NCBI RefSeq assembly: GCF_039793925.1
Contig: NZ_JBAMME010000130.1
Span: forward strand, 100,164 to 164,163
Length of the DNA stretch: 64,000 nt
Source of the DNA: Thermogutta sp039793925
GTDB lineage: Bacteria > Planctomycetota > Planctomycetia > Pirellulales > Thermoguttaceae
Direction of reading: 5' to 3'
Part shown: positions 25,892 through 34,734 of the stretch, piece by piece
How positions within the stretch are numbered: the first letter of the stretch is position 1
Layout: every line of letters starts with the position of its first letter
Notes under the pieces: model-generated
Told to the model about the DNA's origin: nothing
The model's database searches: none
The model's input: only the letters and a program-made list of their open reading frames with translations
Program-made: the position numbers and the translations under genes

Positions 25892-27076
25892 TTACCCCTG
25901 GGTAGGACTTTGCGGACGAGCTACTAGGACGGCCTTGACATCCAAGATGTGGCCGTCTCTTAGAACTTGAAGCGTCACTTCTTTGCCCACCTCACTCATG
26001 TTAACAAGCGTGATGAGGTGGGCATCGTTTTCGATGAGCTTGCCATCCATACGTAGGATGATATCGCCAGGCCGGAGCCCTGCTTTGGCGGCCGGCGAGT
26101 CGGGCGTGACCGTCACAACCCGCGTCCCCACAAGTTGTTGTAAACCTGCCTGCTGCGCAGCTTGATAATCGAACCGGGCATCTAGTGTGACCCCCAAAAA
26201 TGCCCGCGTCACGGCTCCCTTTTCCACAAGTTGTTTGGCCGTGAACAGAAATGTATTGATAGGAATCGCGAAGCCCACACCTTCATTCCCGCCGGAACTG
26301 CTGGCAATGGCCGTGTTGATGCCAATCACCTCGCCATTGAGGTTGACCAGTGGTCCCCCGCTGTTTCCCGGGTTAATGGCCGCGTCGGTTTGGAGAAAGT
26401 CCTGCAGCCGGACGTTGGAGTCACCAAGGTCGAGATCCCGTCGCCCTTTCCCACTGATAATGCCGAACGTAACGGAGTGGCTCAGTCCAAAGGGACTTCC
26501 GAATGCCAGCACGAAATCGCCGATCTCCACCTCGTCACTGTTGCCCAACGGGGCCGCAACAACGTCCTCCACACTAACCTCCATCACAGCCACATCCGTT
26601 TCCGGATCTGACCAGATTTTTGACGGCTGAATGATACGCCCATCGGCGAGTGAAATCCGCACGTTATCTGGAGATGCCCCGGCGACAACGTGGCGATTGG
26701 TAAAGACGCACGTCTTGCCGGCTAATTTGACGATGATGCCGGAACCGGCCTCTTCCACGGGCCGGGCAGCACCATGCTGAAGGGCACGCCGGCCTAGAAC
26801 CTCTGCTTCGATATGCACCACGGCCGGTCCGATTAGCTTTGCGATGAGACGCGTAGCGTTCGCCTGCGCCTGAAGAATTTTCACCGTGTCGGCCAACTGC
26901 TGCTGTAATTCAGCTCGGATCTGCTGATCCACTGGGCCGTAACGATCAACCGCCACAGTGATAGTCCTGACTCGGCCGGTTTCTTGCGCCCGAGCCTGAC
27001 AAACCACCACGGTCAATGCGACCGCAAATCCAATAAAATTCCAAACGATGTTTTTTCTGATCATCTTACTTATCAT
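25892..27076 (-). CDS. HtrA/DegP-like periplasmic serine protease
   Basis: Exported trypsin-like protease of 394 aa for protein quality control in the periplasm-like space. A signal peptide (about 10-30) ends in CQARAQ. The catalytic triad is intact: H129 (TNRHV), D161 (ETDVAV) and S239 (NPGNSGGP). One PDZ domain follows (about 300-385, DSPAAKAGLRPGDIILRMDG), so it is the single-PDZ type rather than two-PDZ DegP. An N-terminal helical stretch (VDQQIRAELQQQLADTVKIL) precedes the protease. ATG 27076 is used; ATG 27064 would also work. It is a single gene facing the 3' end of the HEAT-repeat gene. Confidence 0.94.
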   Translation of the reverse strand: MISKMIRKNIVWNFIGFAVALTVVVCQARAQETGRVRTITVAVDRYGPVDQQIRAELQQQLADTVKILQAQANATRLIAKLIGPAVVHIEAEVLGRRALQHGAARPVEEAGSGIIVKLAGKTCVFTNRHVVAGASPDNVRISLADGRIIQPSKIWSDPETDVAVMEVSVEDVVAAPLGNSDEVEIGDFVLAFGSPFGLSHSVTFGIISGKGRRDLDLGDSNVRLQDFLQTDAAINPGNSGGPLVNLNGEVIGINTAIASSSGGNEGVGFAIPINTFLFTAKQLVEKGAVTRAFLGVTLDARFDYQAAQQAGLQQLVGTRVVTVTPDSPAAKAGLRPGDIILRMDGKLIENDAHLITLVNMSEVGKEVTLQVLRDGHILDVKAVLVARPQSPTQG

Positions 27077-27555
27077 TAGATCGGACTCCCGAGTCGATTT
27101 CCCGGTTTTCTGTGGGCCACCCTTAAATATACAACGCCCATCGGCGAGAAAATGAGCCTCGCCCGAGAGCTATTCCGATTCAGCGTGGAAAGTGCCATTC
27201 TCGGAAAGCGCGTAGGGTAGACGGAGAGTGTGTGCTTGAGACCAAGATAAACTGGGTGTTTAGGAAATCCCCGCAACTGTGCCCACTCGTCCAGGGGAAC
27301 TTTCCTCGCTGAAATTCGTCAAATCTCAATGAGGGCCAGGGCGCCGGCAATCGTCTGGACAGTGATACCCCCCAAGTATACTAGTCACTTTTCTCAAATA
27401 TAGTAAACATTGCAAAACTAGAAATTTCACTTGATTCGCAGATGCGTGCCTTGGTAATATGGGTTAGTTAGTGTCGAAGCGCAGTGTGCGTAAACTTAGT
27501 TAGATGGGCAGAAAACATTCCGGAACAGAGTTGCAGAGGCTTTAGGAGAAAAACG
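27077..27555. other. A/T-rich intergenic region
   Basis: 479 bp between htrA-like (minus) and the PEP-CTERM gene (plus). The last 200 bp are A/T-rich and hold the plus-strand promoter candidate at 27431-27460. No ORF or RNA gene is convincing. Confidence 0.5.
27431..27460 (+). promoter_or_regulatory. Candidate sigma-70 promoter of the PEP-CTERM gene
   Basis: TTGATT at 27431-27436 and TAATAT at 27455-27460 are 18 bp apart in an A/T-rich region, 95 bp before the start codon at 27556. Confidence 0.45.
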
Positions 27556-28245
27556 ATGAGAGCGTATCGAGTCCTGGGGTTGTTGGCTTTCGTTTGGGCC
27601 CTAAGCTTGTGGGGCAGCCAGATTGCAGACGCGGCAATTGTGTGGGTCAATCCCGACGATTACCCGATAGGATCACAAATAACCCCCCCGTTCGTCACAC
27701 TCACAGCAGTGCTGGGAAACACCAGTCAGAACCCCCCGGATGGCCGAGTTCTTGCACTGGTGGATGACAAAGGACATTATCCCAGCACGATTCACTTTTT
27801 CGGCTGGCATGTTCAGCCACCGGTGAACATCGATCAGGTTGCGTGGCGGGGGAAATGGGCTAACCTCCAGGCCGTTTTCGACAGTCCGGTCTCTTACGTC
27901 GCCATGGATTTTTACCGCAACGACTTTTCTGGAGGACCGAGCCCGGATGAGATCGGCTTCATCCTCGCCTTCGATGCCTCGAACAACCTGATCTGGAACG
28001 AGTGGGTCTACCTGCAAAACTTCGAAGATTGGAAGACGGTGGAGATTTCCCTTTCCAGCCCGCAAATCAAAAAGGTCGTGGCTGGGGGAGTCTATGTAAG
28101 CAAATCCATTGACCAAGATATCCTCATCCGTCGGCTGGGATACAGCATCGAGCCGATCCCGGAACCCTCGGTGCTGGTTCTGTTGGCCGGTGGCGCGGGT
28201 GCCTTAGCAATCCTCAGAGGGCGTAAAAGGATTCGGGCTACCTGA
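27556..28245 (+). CDS. PEP-CTERM exported protein
   Basis: 229 aa. An N-terminal signal peptide (LLAFVWALSLWGSQIADAA) and a C-terminal sorting tag (IPEPSVLVLLAGGAGAL, then a basic LRGRKRIRAT) are both clear; the tag is processed by exosortase in systems that have one. Between them lies a beta-rich domain (ANLQAVFDSPVSYVAMDFYR, FILAFDASNNLIWNEWVYL), similar to small secreted planctomycete proteins that may associate with the surface matrix. AGGAGA at 27544-27549 sets the start. A strong terminator follows. No exosortase gene is in the window. Confidence 0.85.
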   Translation: MRAYRVLGLLAFVWALSLWGSQIADAAIVWVNPDDYPIGSQITPPFVTLTAVLGNTSQNPPDGRVLALVDDKGHYPSTIHFFGWHVQPPVNIDQVAWRGKWANLQAVFDSPVSYVAMDFYRNDFSGGPSPDEIGFILAFDASNNLIWNEWVYLQNFEDWKTVEISLSSPQIKKVVAGGVYVSKSIDQDILIRRLGYSIEPIPEPSVLVLLAGGAGALAILRGRKRIRAT

Positions 28246-28297
28246 AAGAGCTCCATCGGCCTCCGTTAATGCAATTGAGCGAGCCAGGCAAAAAGTA

Positions 28298-28332
28298 AGC
28301 CCAGGGACGATTGACGATCCCTGGGCTTTTTT
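28298..28332. terminator. Rho-independent terminator, probably bidirectional
   Basis: A 10-bp perfect stem, AGCCCAGGGA (28298-28307) pairing with TCCCTGGGCT (28318-28327), a 10-base loop and a run of T on the plus strand; A-rich bases on the left would let it serve the converging minus-strand gene as well. Confidence 0.85.
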
Positions 28333-28389
28333 CATTTCTTTGGCGTGCTCAATCTTCATGGAAGAGAAATGACGATTGAGCTAGGAGAC

Positions 28390-29232
28390 TCATACGCCCA
28401 TTTTCCGTAGATTTTCCCGGCACTTTCGAATGGCCTCCAACGGTGGCACCGCATAACTTTCCTGCTCGACTATGTACCACTCGGTTCCGCCCTTCGTCTC
28501 ACAGAAGTGCAGAATCCAATCCCACTTCACCTCACCTTCCCCAATGACAGCCCCCTGCGGTCCCCCGTGCTCTTTCAGGTGAATAGTCTTCGCCCGGCCG
28601 GGGAATTTTTCAAGAATTGCATACGGATCCCCGCCACCGCCCAGGCAGTTTCCGATGTCCATTTGCATGACAACGTCGGGAACAGTGTGGCTGAAGAAGA
28701 TCTCCCACGCCGTTTCGCCATTGAGTTTCTTGAAGTCTCCCCCGTGTGCATGATAGCCCACGAGCATACCTTTTTCCTTCACCTTTTCCGCCAGCTCGTT
28801 GAACCGCTTGGCGAATTCGATTGTTTTTTCTTTGCTGGCGGCAAACTCGGCGGGGTTCAGCCACGGGCAGATGAGATACTTGTTGCCAATCATTTGATTG
28901 AACTCAATAGTGGCCTCCAGCTTGTCGGGCTGAAGCGTGTCCCAGCCCGTGTGCGTTCCACAGCACTTCAGGCCATTATCATCCAGCCACTTGCGGATCG
29001 TTTTGGCGTCATGCCCGTAGTAACCTGCAAATTCGACGCCTTCGTAGCCCATCTCTTTGATGGCCTTGAGGACGCCCGGCAAATCCCTAGCCGCGTCTTG
29101 GCGAACGGAATAGAGTTGAACACCGACGGGGATCTTCTTGCGCTCCGATCCTGCAAAGGATACTTTCGTCGCCGCGGCAGTCACGGCGGCTGCAGCGCCT
29201 AGCTTAAGGTACTCGCGACGTGTCAGACCCAT
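28390..29232 (-). CDS. Tat-exported sugar phosphate isomerase/epimerase-like TIM barrel
   Basis: Xylose-isomerase-like TIM-barrel protein of about 280 aa. A Tat signal (LTRREYLKLGAAAAVTAAA) predicts export. Barrel strands with likely metal ligands are seen in GVQLYSVRQD, GYEGVEFAGYYG, LVGYHAHGGDF, VVMQMDIGN and AKTIHLKEH, giving the usual E/D/H set. Family members isomerise or epimerise free or phosphorylated sugars; export argues for an unphosphorylated substrate. GAGGAGGAG precedes the ATG at 29232. It is divergent from the Gfo/Idh/MocA gene at 29435, so both probably share a regulatory region and a pathway. Confidence 0.9.
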   Translation of the reverse strand: MGLTRREYLKLGAAAAVTAAATKVSFAGSERKKIPVGVQLYSVRQDAARDLPGVLKAIKEMGYEGVEFAGYYGHDAKTIRKWLDDNGLKCCGTHTGWDTLQPDKLEATIEFNQMIGNKYLICPWLNPAEFAASKEKTIEFAKRFNELAEKVKEKGMLVGYHAHGGDFKKLNGETAWEIFFSHTVPDVVMQMDIGNCLGGGGDPYAILEKFPGRAKTIHLKEHGGPQGAVIGEGEVKWDWILHFCETKGGTEWYIVEQESYAVPPLEAIRKCRENLRKMGV

Positions 29233-29434
29233 AGCTGTCTCCTCCTCGCGATTCACCACATCCAACACCTCTTCTTGGTAACGAGTCCAAACGCCCCCTC
29301 ATCATAACCACATGATGGTTGCATTGGCAAAGGGGGAGCGTCTCAGTGGCTTTCTTTCGGGAATAGCCTCCAGTACAATGCTGTCGCCTGCCGAATCAAC
29401 ACGTGCAACACACTTTTTTACGGGAGACGACGCT

Positions 29435-30775
29435 ATGGCCCACACGCATCCCACCACTGTGTCCCGCCGGAGTTTCTTGACCACGGGTTCCGCCGCAGCC
29501 GTCGCCATGTACGTCTCAGCGAAAACGCTGGGACTCGAGCCAGGTCAGCCCTCCGCAAATAACAGGCTGAATGTGGCAGCAGTTGGTGTTGGGGGAATGG
29601 GACGACATGATATTGCGCAGGCGGCGAAGACGGAAAACGTGGTAGCCATCTGTGATGTGGACCGCCGGTTTGCAGAGCAGGTGGCCAGCCAGTATCCCGG
29701 CGCCAAAATCTATGCAGATTTCCGCAAGATGCTGGAGGAGCAAAAGGACATCGACGCCGTAATGGTGGCGACTCCCGACCACAATCACGCCGTGGTGACG
29801 GCCATGGCACTTAAGCTGGGCAAACATGTGTTTTGTCAGAAACCGTTAACCCACAGCGTGGGTGAAGCCCTGGTCATCAAGGACCTGGCTGCCCAGGCCA
29901 AGACAGCCACGCAGATGGGAAACCAGGGTCAGGCCTCCGAGGGAGCACGACGCATCTGTGAGTACATCTGGTCCGGGGCAATCGGCAAGGTCCGGGAAAT
30001 CCATTCCTGGTCCAATCGCCGGCCCGATATTTCCCCACGAGGCATCCCCCGCCCCAAGGAGACGCCACCTGTGCCCGATTACCTGAACTGGGACCTGTGG
30101 TTGGGACCCGCCCCGGAACGTCCTTACCATCCGTGCTACCATCCCTTTGCATGGCGGGGTTGGTGGGATTTTGGCACCGGCGTGCTTGGAGACATCGGGT
30201 GTCACAATCTTTCCGCGGCATTCAAAGCTTTGAAGCTGAAGTGGCCGGTGTCTGTGGAAGCCTGTTCCACGCATTGGAGCGCCCCGCCAGAAATCACCCG
30301 GGAAACAGCGCCCATCGCTTCAATCGTCACCTACGTATTCCCACCGGAAGGAGATCGACCCGAAATCGTGCTGCGATGGTATGATGGCGGAATGATGCCG
30401 CCGATCCCTAAGGCGCTGGGCGATCAAAACATCTTTGACGGCGACGGTACACTCATCGTTGGTGACGAGGGGATGTTGTGGGGCGATCGCCTGCTGCCGG
30501 AATCCCGCGCCAAAGAAGTGGGGGATCCGCCCAAGATGCTCCCCCGTTCGCCGGGACATTACGAGGAATGGATTCAGGCCTGCAAAGGTGGCCCGGCTCC
30601 GGGAAGCAATTTTGTCGACCATGCGGCCCACTTGGCTGCCGTAGTGCTCATGGGCAACATCGCTATCCGCACCCAGAAAAAGCTTTTCTGGGATGCCGAA
30701 AAACTGCGGTTTAGCAACTCCGAGGAAGCCAACGCCCTCCTCAATCCACCGTATCGCCAGGGCTGGAGTTTGTAA
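29435..30775 (+). CDS. Tat-exported Gfo/Idh/MocA family oxidoreductase (second copy)
   Basis: About 446 aa, a paralogue of the 23861 gene. Twin-arginine signal (VSRRSFLTTGSAAAVAM), Rossmann start (LNVAAVGVGGMGRHD), AVMVATPDHNHAVV, catalytic-lysine motif FCQKPLTHSVGEA, and a C-terminal half with YLNWDLWLGPAPERPYHPC, a hallmark of the planctomycete-expanded subgroup. GGGAGA precedes ATG 29435. It is divergent from a TIM-barrel isomerase and is followed 113 bp later by a large GH-A glycosidase, so the three probably act on the same exported sugars. Confidence 0.93.
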   Translation: MAHTHPTTVSRRSFLTTGSAAAVAMYVSAKTLGLEPGQPSANNRLNVAAVGVGGMGRHDIAQAAKTENVVAICDVDRRFAEQVASQYPGAKIYADFRKMLEEQKDIDAVMVATPDHNHAVVTAMALKLGKHVFCQKPLTHSVGEALVIKDLAAQAKTATQMGNQGQASEGARRICEYIWSGAIGKVREIHSWSNRRPDISPRGIPRPKETPPVPDYLNWDLWLGPAPERPYHPCYHPFAWRGWWDFGTGVLGDIGCHNLSAAFKALKLKWPVSVEACSTHWSAPPEITRETAPIASIVTYVFPPEGDRPEIVLRWYDGGMMPPIPKALGDQNIFDGDGTLIVGDEGMLWGDRLLPESRAKEVGDPPKMLPRSPGHYEEWIQACKGGPAPGSNFVDHAAHLAAVVLMGNIAIRTQKKLFWDAEKLRFSNSEEANALLNPPYRQGWSL

Positions 30776-30888
30776 TTTATAATCAAGGTCCAATGACACA
30801 CCTTGCAACCGGGCGTGGTGCCGGAAAGGTGGCGTTCCACATCCACACAGTGTTGACTCAACTTCTGCACCGAAGGAGAGGTCCCACC

Positions 30889-33510
30889 ATGAGGCCAAAT
30901 GTCTTGTGCCACTCCCTGCTGGTTCTCTTGCTTTGCACACTGTCTTTCTGGACATCGATTTCCCGGGGAGAAGAAGCAGGGGCGTCAGGAAAGCTTTTCC
31001 CGTTTGTTTTGAGCTATGAGCCGACGGAGAGCATTACGAACATTTCAGAATGGCTTGACCGTCCTGCTGGGAAACACGGATTTATCCGGGCAGAGAATGG
31101 GCACTTTGTCACAGACGGCGGGCGACTCCGGCTATGGGCCACCAACCTCTGTTTTGAAGCCTGTTTTCCTACCAAGGAAGAGGCGGAACGCCTTGCCAGG
31201 CGTCTCGCCAGCCTGGGAATCAACTGTGTGCGAATGCATCACATGGACAATCGTCATATCTGGGGTAAAAGCCCCAACAAACTGACGATTGATCCCGAAA
31301 TGCTGGACAAGCTGGACTACCTCATTTATCAGTTAAAGCTGCACGGAATCTATACCAACATCAACCTGCACGTGTCTCGTGAGTTTGGCCCCGCCGAGGG
31401 CTTTCCCGCCGTGGAGGGCCTGCCCAATTACGACAAGGGGATCGACAACTTTGAACCCCGGATGATTGAGTACCAGAAGAAATATGCCCGGGACTTGCTC
31501 ACGCACGTCAATCCCTACACTGGCACAGCGTACATCAACGAGCCCGCTATCGCGATGGTCGAGATCAACAATGAAAACGCTGCTTTTGACGAGTACCGCA
31601 AAGGAGCGTTCGATCACTTACCCGATCCGTATGCCAGCCAGCTTCGCAGGCTGTGGAACGCCTGGCTGAAAAAGAAATATGGCAGTGACGAGGCCCTCCG
31701 CAAGGCCTGGAATGCCCAGCGACAGCCCCTCGGCGAGGAAATCTTGAAAAATCGCGACTTTTCCGGACAGTGGGAAAAGGTATGGAGTCTTCAGCGTGAC
31801 AATCTCTCGGAGGTCGTCGCCGAGGTTGTCCCAAACGGTTTTCAGGGCAAACCCGCCTTGCGGTTGCGGGTCATCCGCAACGGTCAACAGTCCTGGATTC
31901 CCCAGTTGAGCCAGGGTGGTTTCCCAGTCAAGAAGGGCCAGGTGTACACCCTGCGATTCTGGCTCAAAACCGACAAGCCCGGCCGCATCGACGTGAACTG
32001 CATGATGAGCCATGATCCATGGGAACGGCTTGGCCTTTCTGCGGATGTTCAGACTTCAACAGAGTGGAAGGAATACCGTCTCAGTTTTGTGGCAGATCGC
32101 GATGATCCCAATGCTCGGATCACGTTCAGTCAATTGCGCCCCGGGACGTACGAACTGGCAGATGTGTCGCTTCGGCCTGGTGGGGTCATCGGCCTCGAGG
32201 AGGGGCAATCCCTCGTCGATGAGACGGTTCCTATTGTGCCTGCCCGCGGCCCCCAGATGACCGCTGCCGCCCGAGCCGACTTTGCCGACTTCCTGTGGGA
32301 CCTCGAACGCGACTACTGGTGGGATATGTATCGCTTCCTGAAGGAGGAGCTCAAACTGAAACCGCTCGTGGCAGGAACGCAACTTTCCTACAGTCCGGTT
32401 CACATTCAAGCCGGGCTGGATTACATCGACGCCCATGCGTACTGGCAGCATCCCGTTTTTCCCGGCCGACCATGGGATCCCGAAAACTGGTACGTGCGCA
32501 ATGTGCCCCTGGTCAATCATCCGGGAGGCACGCTTTCCGGACTCGCCAATCGCCGCGTGGACGGTTTTCCGTTCACCGTGAGTGAGTACAACCACCCGGC
32601 TCCCAACGAGTATGCAGCGGAAGGGTTTCCCATGATCGCGGCTTTTGGGGCCTTCCAGGATTGGGATGGCATCTTCAGTTTCACATACAGCCACAGTCGA
32701 GATTACGAACCACGTAAAATCACAGGTTTCTTCGACATCAAAAGCGAGGTGACCAAACTCGTTCACATGCCTGCGTGCGTCGCGATGTTCTACCGGGGCG
32801 ATGTGCAACCCGCCAGACAGGCTGTGGTGGTGGGCATGACCCGTGAAAAGGAGCAATCCATCCTCCGGGAGACGCTCAATCCTTGGACGCTCACCGCAGA
32901 CCGCCTCGGTATTCCTTCCAACTTGAGTTTGCTCCACCGGGTAGCGATGGCATTGAAAGGGCCAGACGAGAGTGTGGAACCACCCACACTATCCGCAGAA
33001 CAGAAGGTCTTTCTCTCGGACACGCAGCAAATCTGCTGGGATGTCTCTCAGCCCGGCGCCGGTGTGTTTCTGGTCAATTCGCCTAGAACAAAACTCGTGA
33101 CAGGTTTTCCTGCCGGGAGAACGTTTAATCTGAGTGGCGTTCAGGTCCAGATTGGGAACACAGAACTGGGTTGGGCAACCGTTTCGCTTACGGTGATCAA
33201 AGGAGATGGATTCGATCGGCCTGGTCGGATCCTGCTTGCTGCCACGGGCAAGGTCCAGAACACGGGCTGGGACCTTCGTAAAGAGGGCGACCGCGTCACT
33301 GTCGGACGCCGCTGGGGCGAAGAACCAATCCTCTGCGAAGGGGTGCCGGCTCGAATTGTGCTGCCGGTTACGGCCAACCGCGTGAGAGTTTATGCACTCG
33401 ACGAAGCGGGACGACCCAACGGTGCGGTGCCGGTCACAGGGGGTAATCCAGCCGTCGTCGAAATCGGGCCACAGTACAAGACATTGTGGTACGAAATCGA
33501 AATTCAATAG
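30889..33510 (+). CDS. Exported clan GH-A glycoside hydrolase with inserted carbohydrate-binding module
   Basis: 873 aa. A signal peptide covers about 1-27. A (beta/alpha)8 barrel begins near residue 65 (RLRLWATNLCFEACFPTKEE); MVEINNENAAF puts a likely acid/base at E229 and TVSEYNHP a likely nucleophile at E566, the layout of clan GH-A. Between them, about 285-435, lies a beta-sandwich resembling CBM4/9/22 (RDFSGQWEKVWSLQRDN, then TLRFWLKTDKPGRI), inserted in the barrel after strand 4. A C-terminal beta domain (about 740-873) follows. I cannot name the GH family or substrate. GGAGAGG precedes ATG 30889. Confidence 0.88.
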   Translation: MRPNVLCHSLLVLLLCTLSFWTSISRGEEAGASGKLFPFVLSYEPTESITNISEWLDRPAGKHGFIRAENGHFVTDGGRLRLWATNLCFEACFPTKEEAERLARRLASLGINCVRMHHMDNRHIWGKSPNKLTIDPEMLDKLDYLIYQLKLHGIYTNINLHVSREFGPAEGFPAVEGLPNYDKGIDNFEPRMIEYQKKYARDLLTHVNPYTGTAYINEPAIAMVEINNENAAFDEYRKGAFDHLPDPYASQLRRLWNAWLKKKYGSDEALRKAWNAQRQPLGEEILKNRDFSGQWEKVWSLQRDNLSEVVAEVVPNGFQGKPALRLRVIRNGQQSWIPQLSQGGFPVKKGQVYTLRFWLKTDKPGRIDVNCMMSHDPWERLGLSADVQTSTEWKEYRLSFVADRDDPNARITFSQLRPGTYELADVSLRPGGVIGLEEGQSLVDETVPIVPARGPQMTAAARADFADFLWDLERDYWWDMYRFLKEELKLKPLVAGTQLSYSPVHIQAGLDYIDAHAYWQHPVFPGRPWDPENWYVRNVPLVNHPGGTLSGLANRRVDGFPFTVSEYNHPAPNEYAAEGFPMIAAFGAFQDWDGIFSFTYSHSRDYEPRKITGFFDIKSEVTKLVHMPACVAMFYRGDVQPARQAVVVGMTREKEQSILRETLNPWTLTADRLGIPSNLSLLHRVAMALKGPDESVEPPTLSAEQKVFLSDTQQICWDVSQPGAGVFLVNSPRTKLVTGFPAGRTFNLSGVQVQIGNTELGWATVSLTVIKGDGFDRPGRILLAATGKVQNTGWDLRKEGDRVTVGRRWGEEPILCEGVPARIVLPVTANRVRVYALDEAGRPNGAVPVTGGNPAVVEIGPQYKTLWYEIEIQ

Positions 33511-33670
33511 CAAATTACTTTCAAACTGTTTGCTACCCGCCGTTGCTCTAGCGGAATGGCGAAGGCGCTGAGCTTTAACGGCGACTGTGGGCTATGTCAT
33601 CGACGACACCGAGGCGCTCTCAAGAGTTCTTCATCGCAATTGACTGTAAGAAGTGCAAGGAGCAAGAACG

Positions 33671-34729
33671 ATGAACACACGCCGTGACTTTCTCTGCCAG
33701 ATGGGAGCTTTGGGCACATTGGCGCTCGGTCGCAGTAGCTTTGTCTGCCTGGCGGCTGAATCTCCTGCGGTTTCCCACCAAGACATTTCAAGACACGTGC
33801 TGGCCTTCTACTACCCATGGTACGGCAATCCCGCGGCGGCTGGGGGAAGCCGGCGGTGGAGTCACTGGCGGGACATTGACGAGAACGCCAAAACGATTGG
33901 CTCGAGCACCCATTACCCGGAACTTGGCCCCTACGATTCCCACGACCCGAAGGTTATTCACCAGCACTGTCAGTGGGCGAAGGAAGCCGGGCTAACGGGT
34001 TGGATCGTCAGTTGGTGGGGACACGGCTCTTTCGAGGATCAGGCCACGCCGCGGATTCTGGATATTTCCGCTAAACATGGCCTGGCAGTGACCATCTACT
34101 ACGAAACGATTCCCGGCCAGGCAAAAACGCCGGAAAGTGCAGCCAAAGATATCGTTCAGCTCCTGGAAAAATATGCTGCTCATCCGGCCTGGCTGCAGGT
34201 CGAGGGAAAACCGGTCGTCTTCATTTACGGGCGAGCGGTCGGCGAAATCGGTGTGGCGGCCTGGGCAGACGTCATCCAGTCGGTCAACAAATCCTTCAAG
34301 CGAGGAGCGATTTTCCAGGGCGACCAGTTCTCTCCCAAAGCGGCGGAGGTTTTCGACGGCCTCCATACCTATAACACGGCCGGGCACCTCCGCGGCAAGT
34401 CTCTCGAAGAGGTGAAGAGCTGGTGCGCCGAAACTTTCCCACGCTGGGTCAAGCTCGCCCGGGATGCCGGTCGAATCAGTTCCCTCACAGTCATCCCGGG
34501 ATACGACGACACCAAGATCCGTAAACCCGGTCTCAAAGTCGAACGCTACGAAGGGCAAAGTTACATAGTTCAATGGGAAGCTGCCATTGCTGCCGAGCCG
34601 GACTGGGTTCTCATCACTTCCTGGAACGAGTGGCACGAAGGCAGCGAGATTGAGCCGTCAGTGGAACACGGGCGGAAGTATCTCGAATTGACCCAGAAGA
34701 TGACGGCGCGGTTCATCAGACGCGTCTGA
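33671..34729 (+). CDS. Exported GH99-like glycosidase (endo-alpha-mannosidase type)
   Basis: 352 aa. A Tat-like signal (MNTRRDFLCQMGALGTLALG) heads the protein. The body has the GH99-like pattern: VLAFYYPWYGNP, LGPYDSHDPKVIHQHCQWAK, TGWIVSWWG, VTIYYETIPG, KPVVFIYGR and the carboxylate-rich ITSWNEWHEGSEIEPS. Members include endo-acting alpha-mannosidases/mannanases and rhamnan-biosynthesis relatives; the specificity here is unknown. AAGGAGC at 8-base spacing supports the start. It lies 160 bp after the GH-A gene on the same strand, fitting a glycan-degradation set, and converges on the binding-protein gene with a 5-bp gap. Confidence 0.87.
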   Translation: MNTRRDFLCQMGALGTLALGRSSFVCLAAESPAVSHQDISRHVLAFYYPWYGNPAAAGGSRRWSHWRDIDENAKTIGSSTHYPELGPYDSHDPKVIHQHCQWAKEAGLTGWIVSWWGHGSFEDQATPRILDISAKHGLAVTIYYETIPGQAKTPESAAKDIVQLLEKYAAHPAWLQVEGKPVVFIYGRAVGEIGVAAWADVIQSVNKSFKRGAIFQGDQFSPKAAEVFDGLHTYNTAGHLRGKSLEEVKSWCAETFPRWVKLARDAGRISSLTVIPGYDDTKIRKPGLKVERYEGQSYIVQWEAAIAAEPDWVLITSWNEWHEGSEIEPSVEHGRKYLELTQKMTARFIRRV

Positions 34730-34734
34730 CACGG

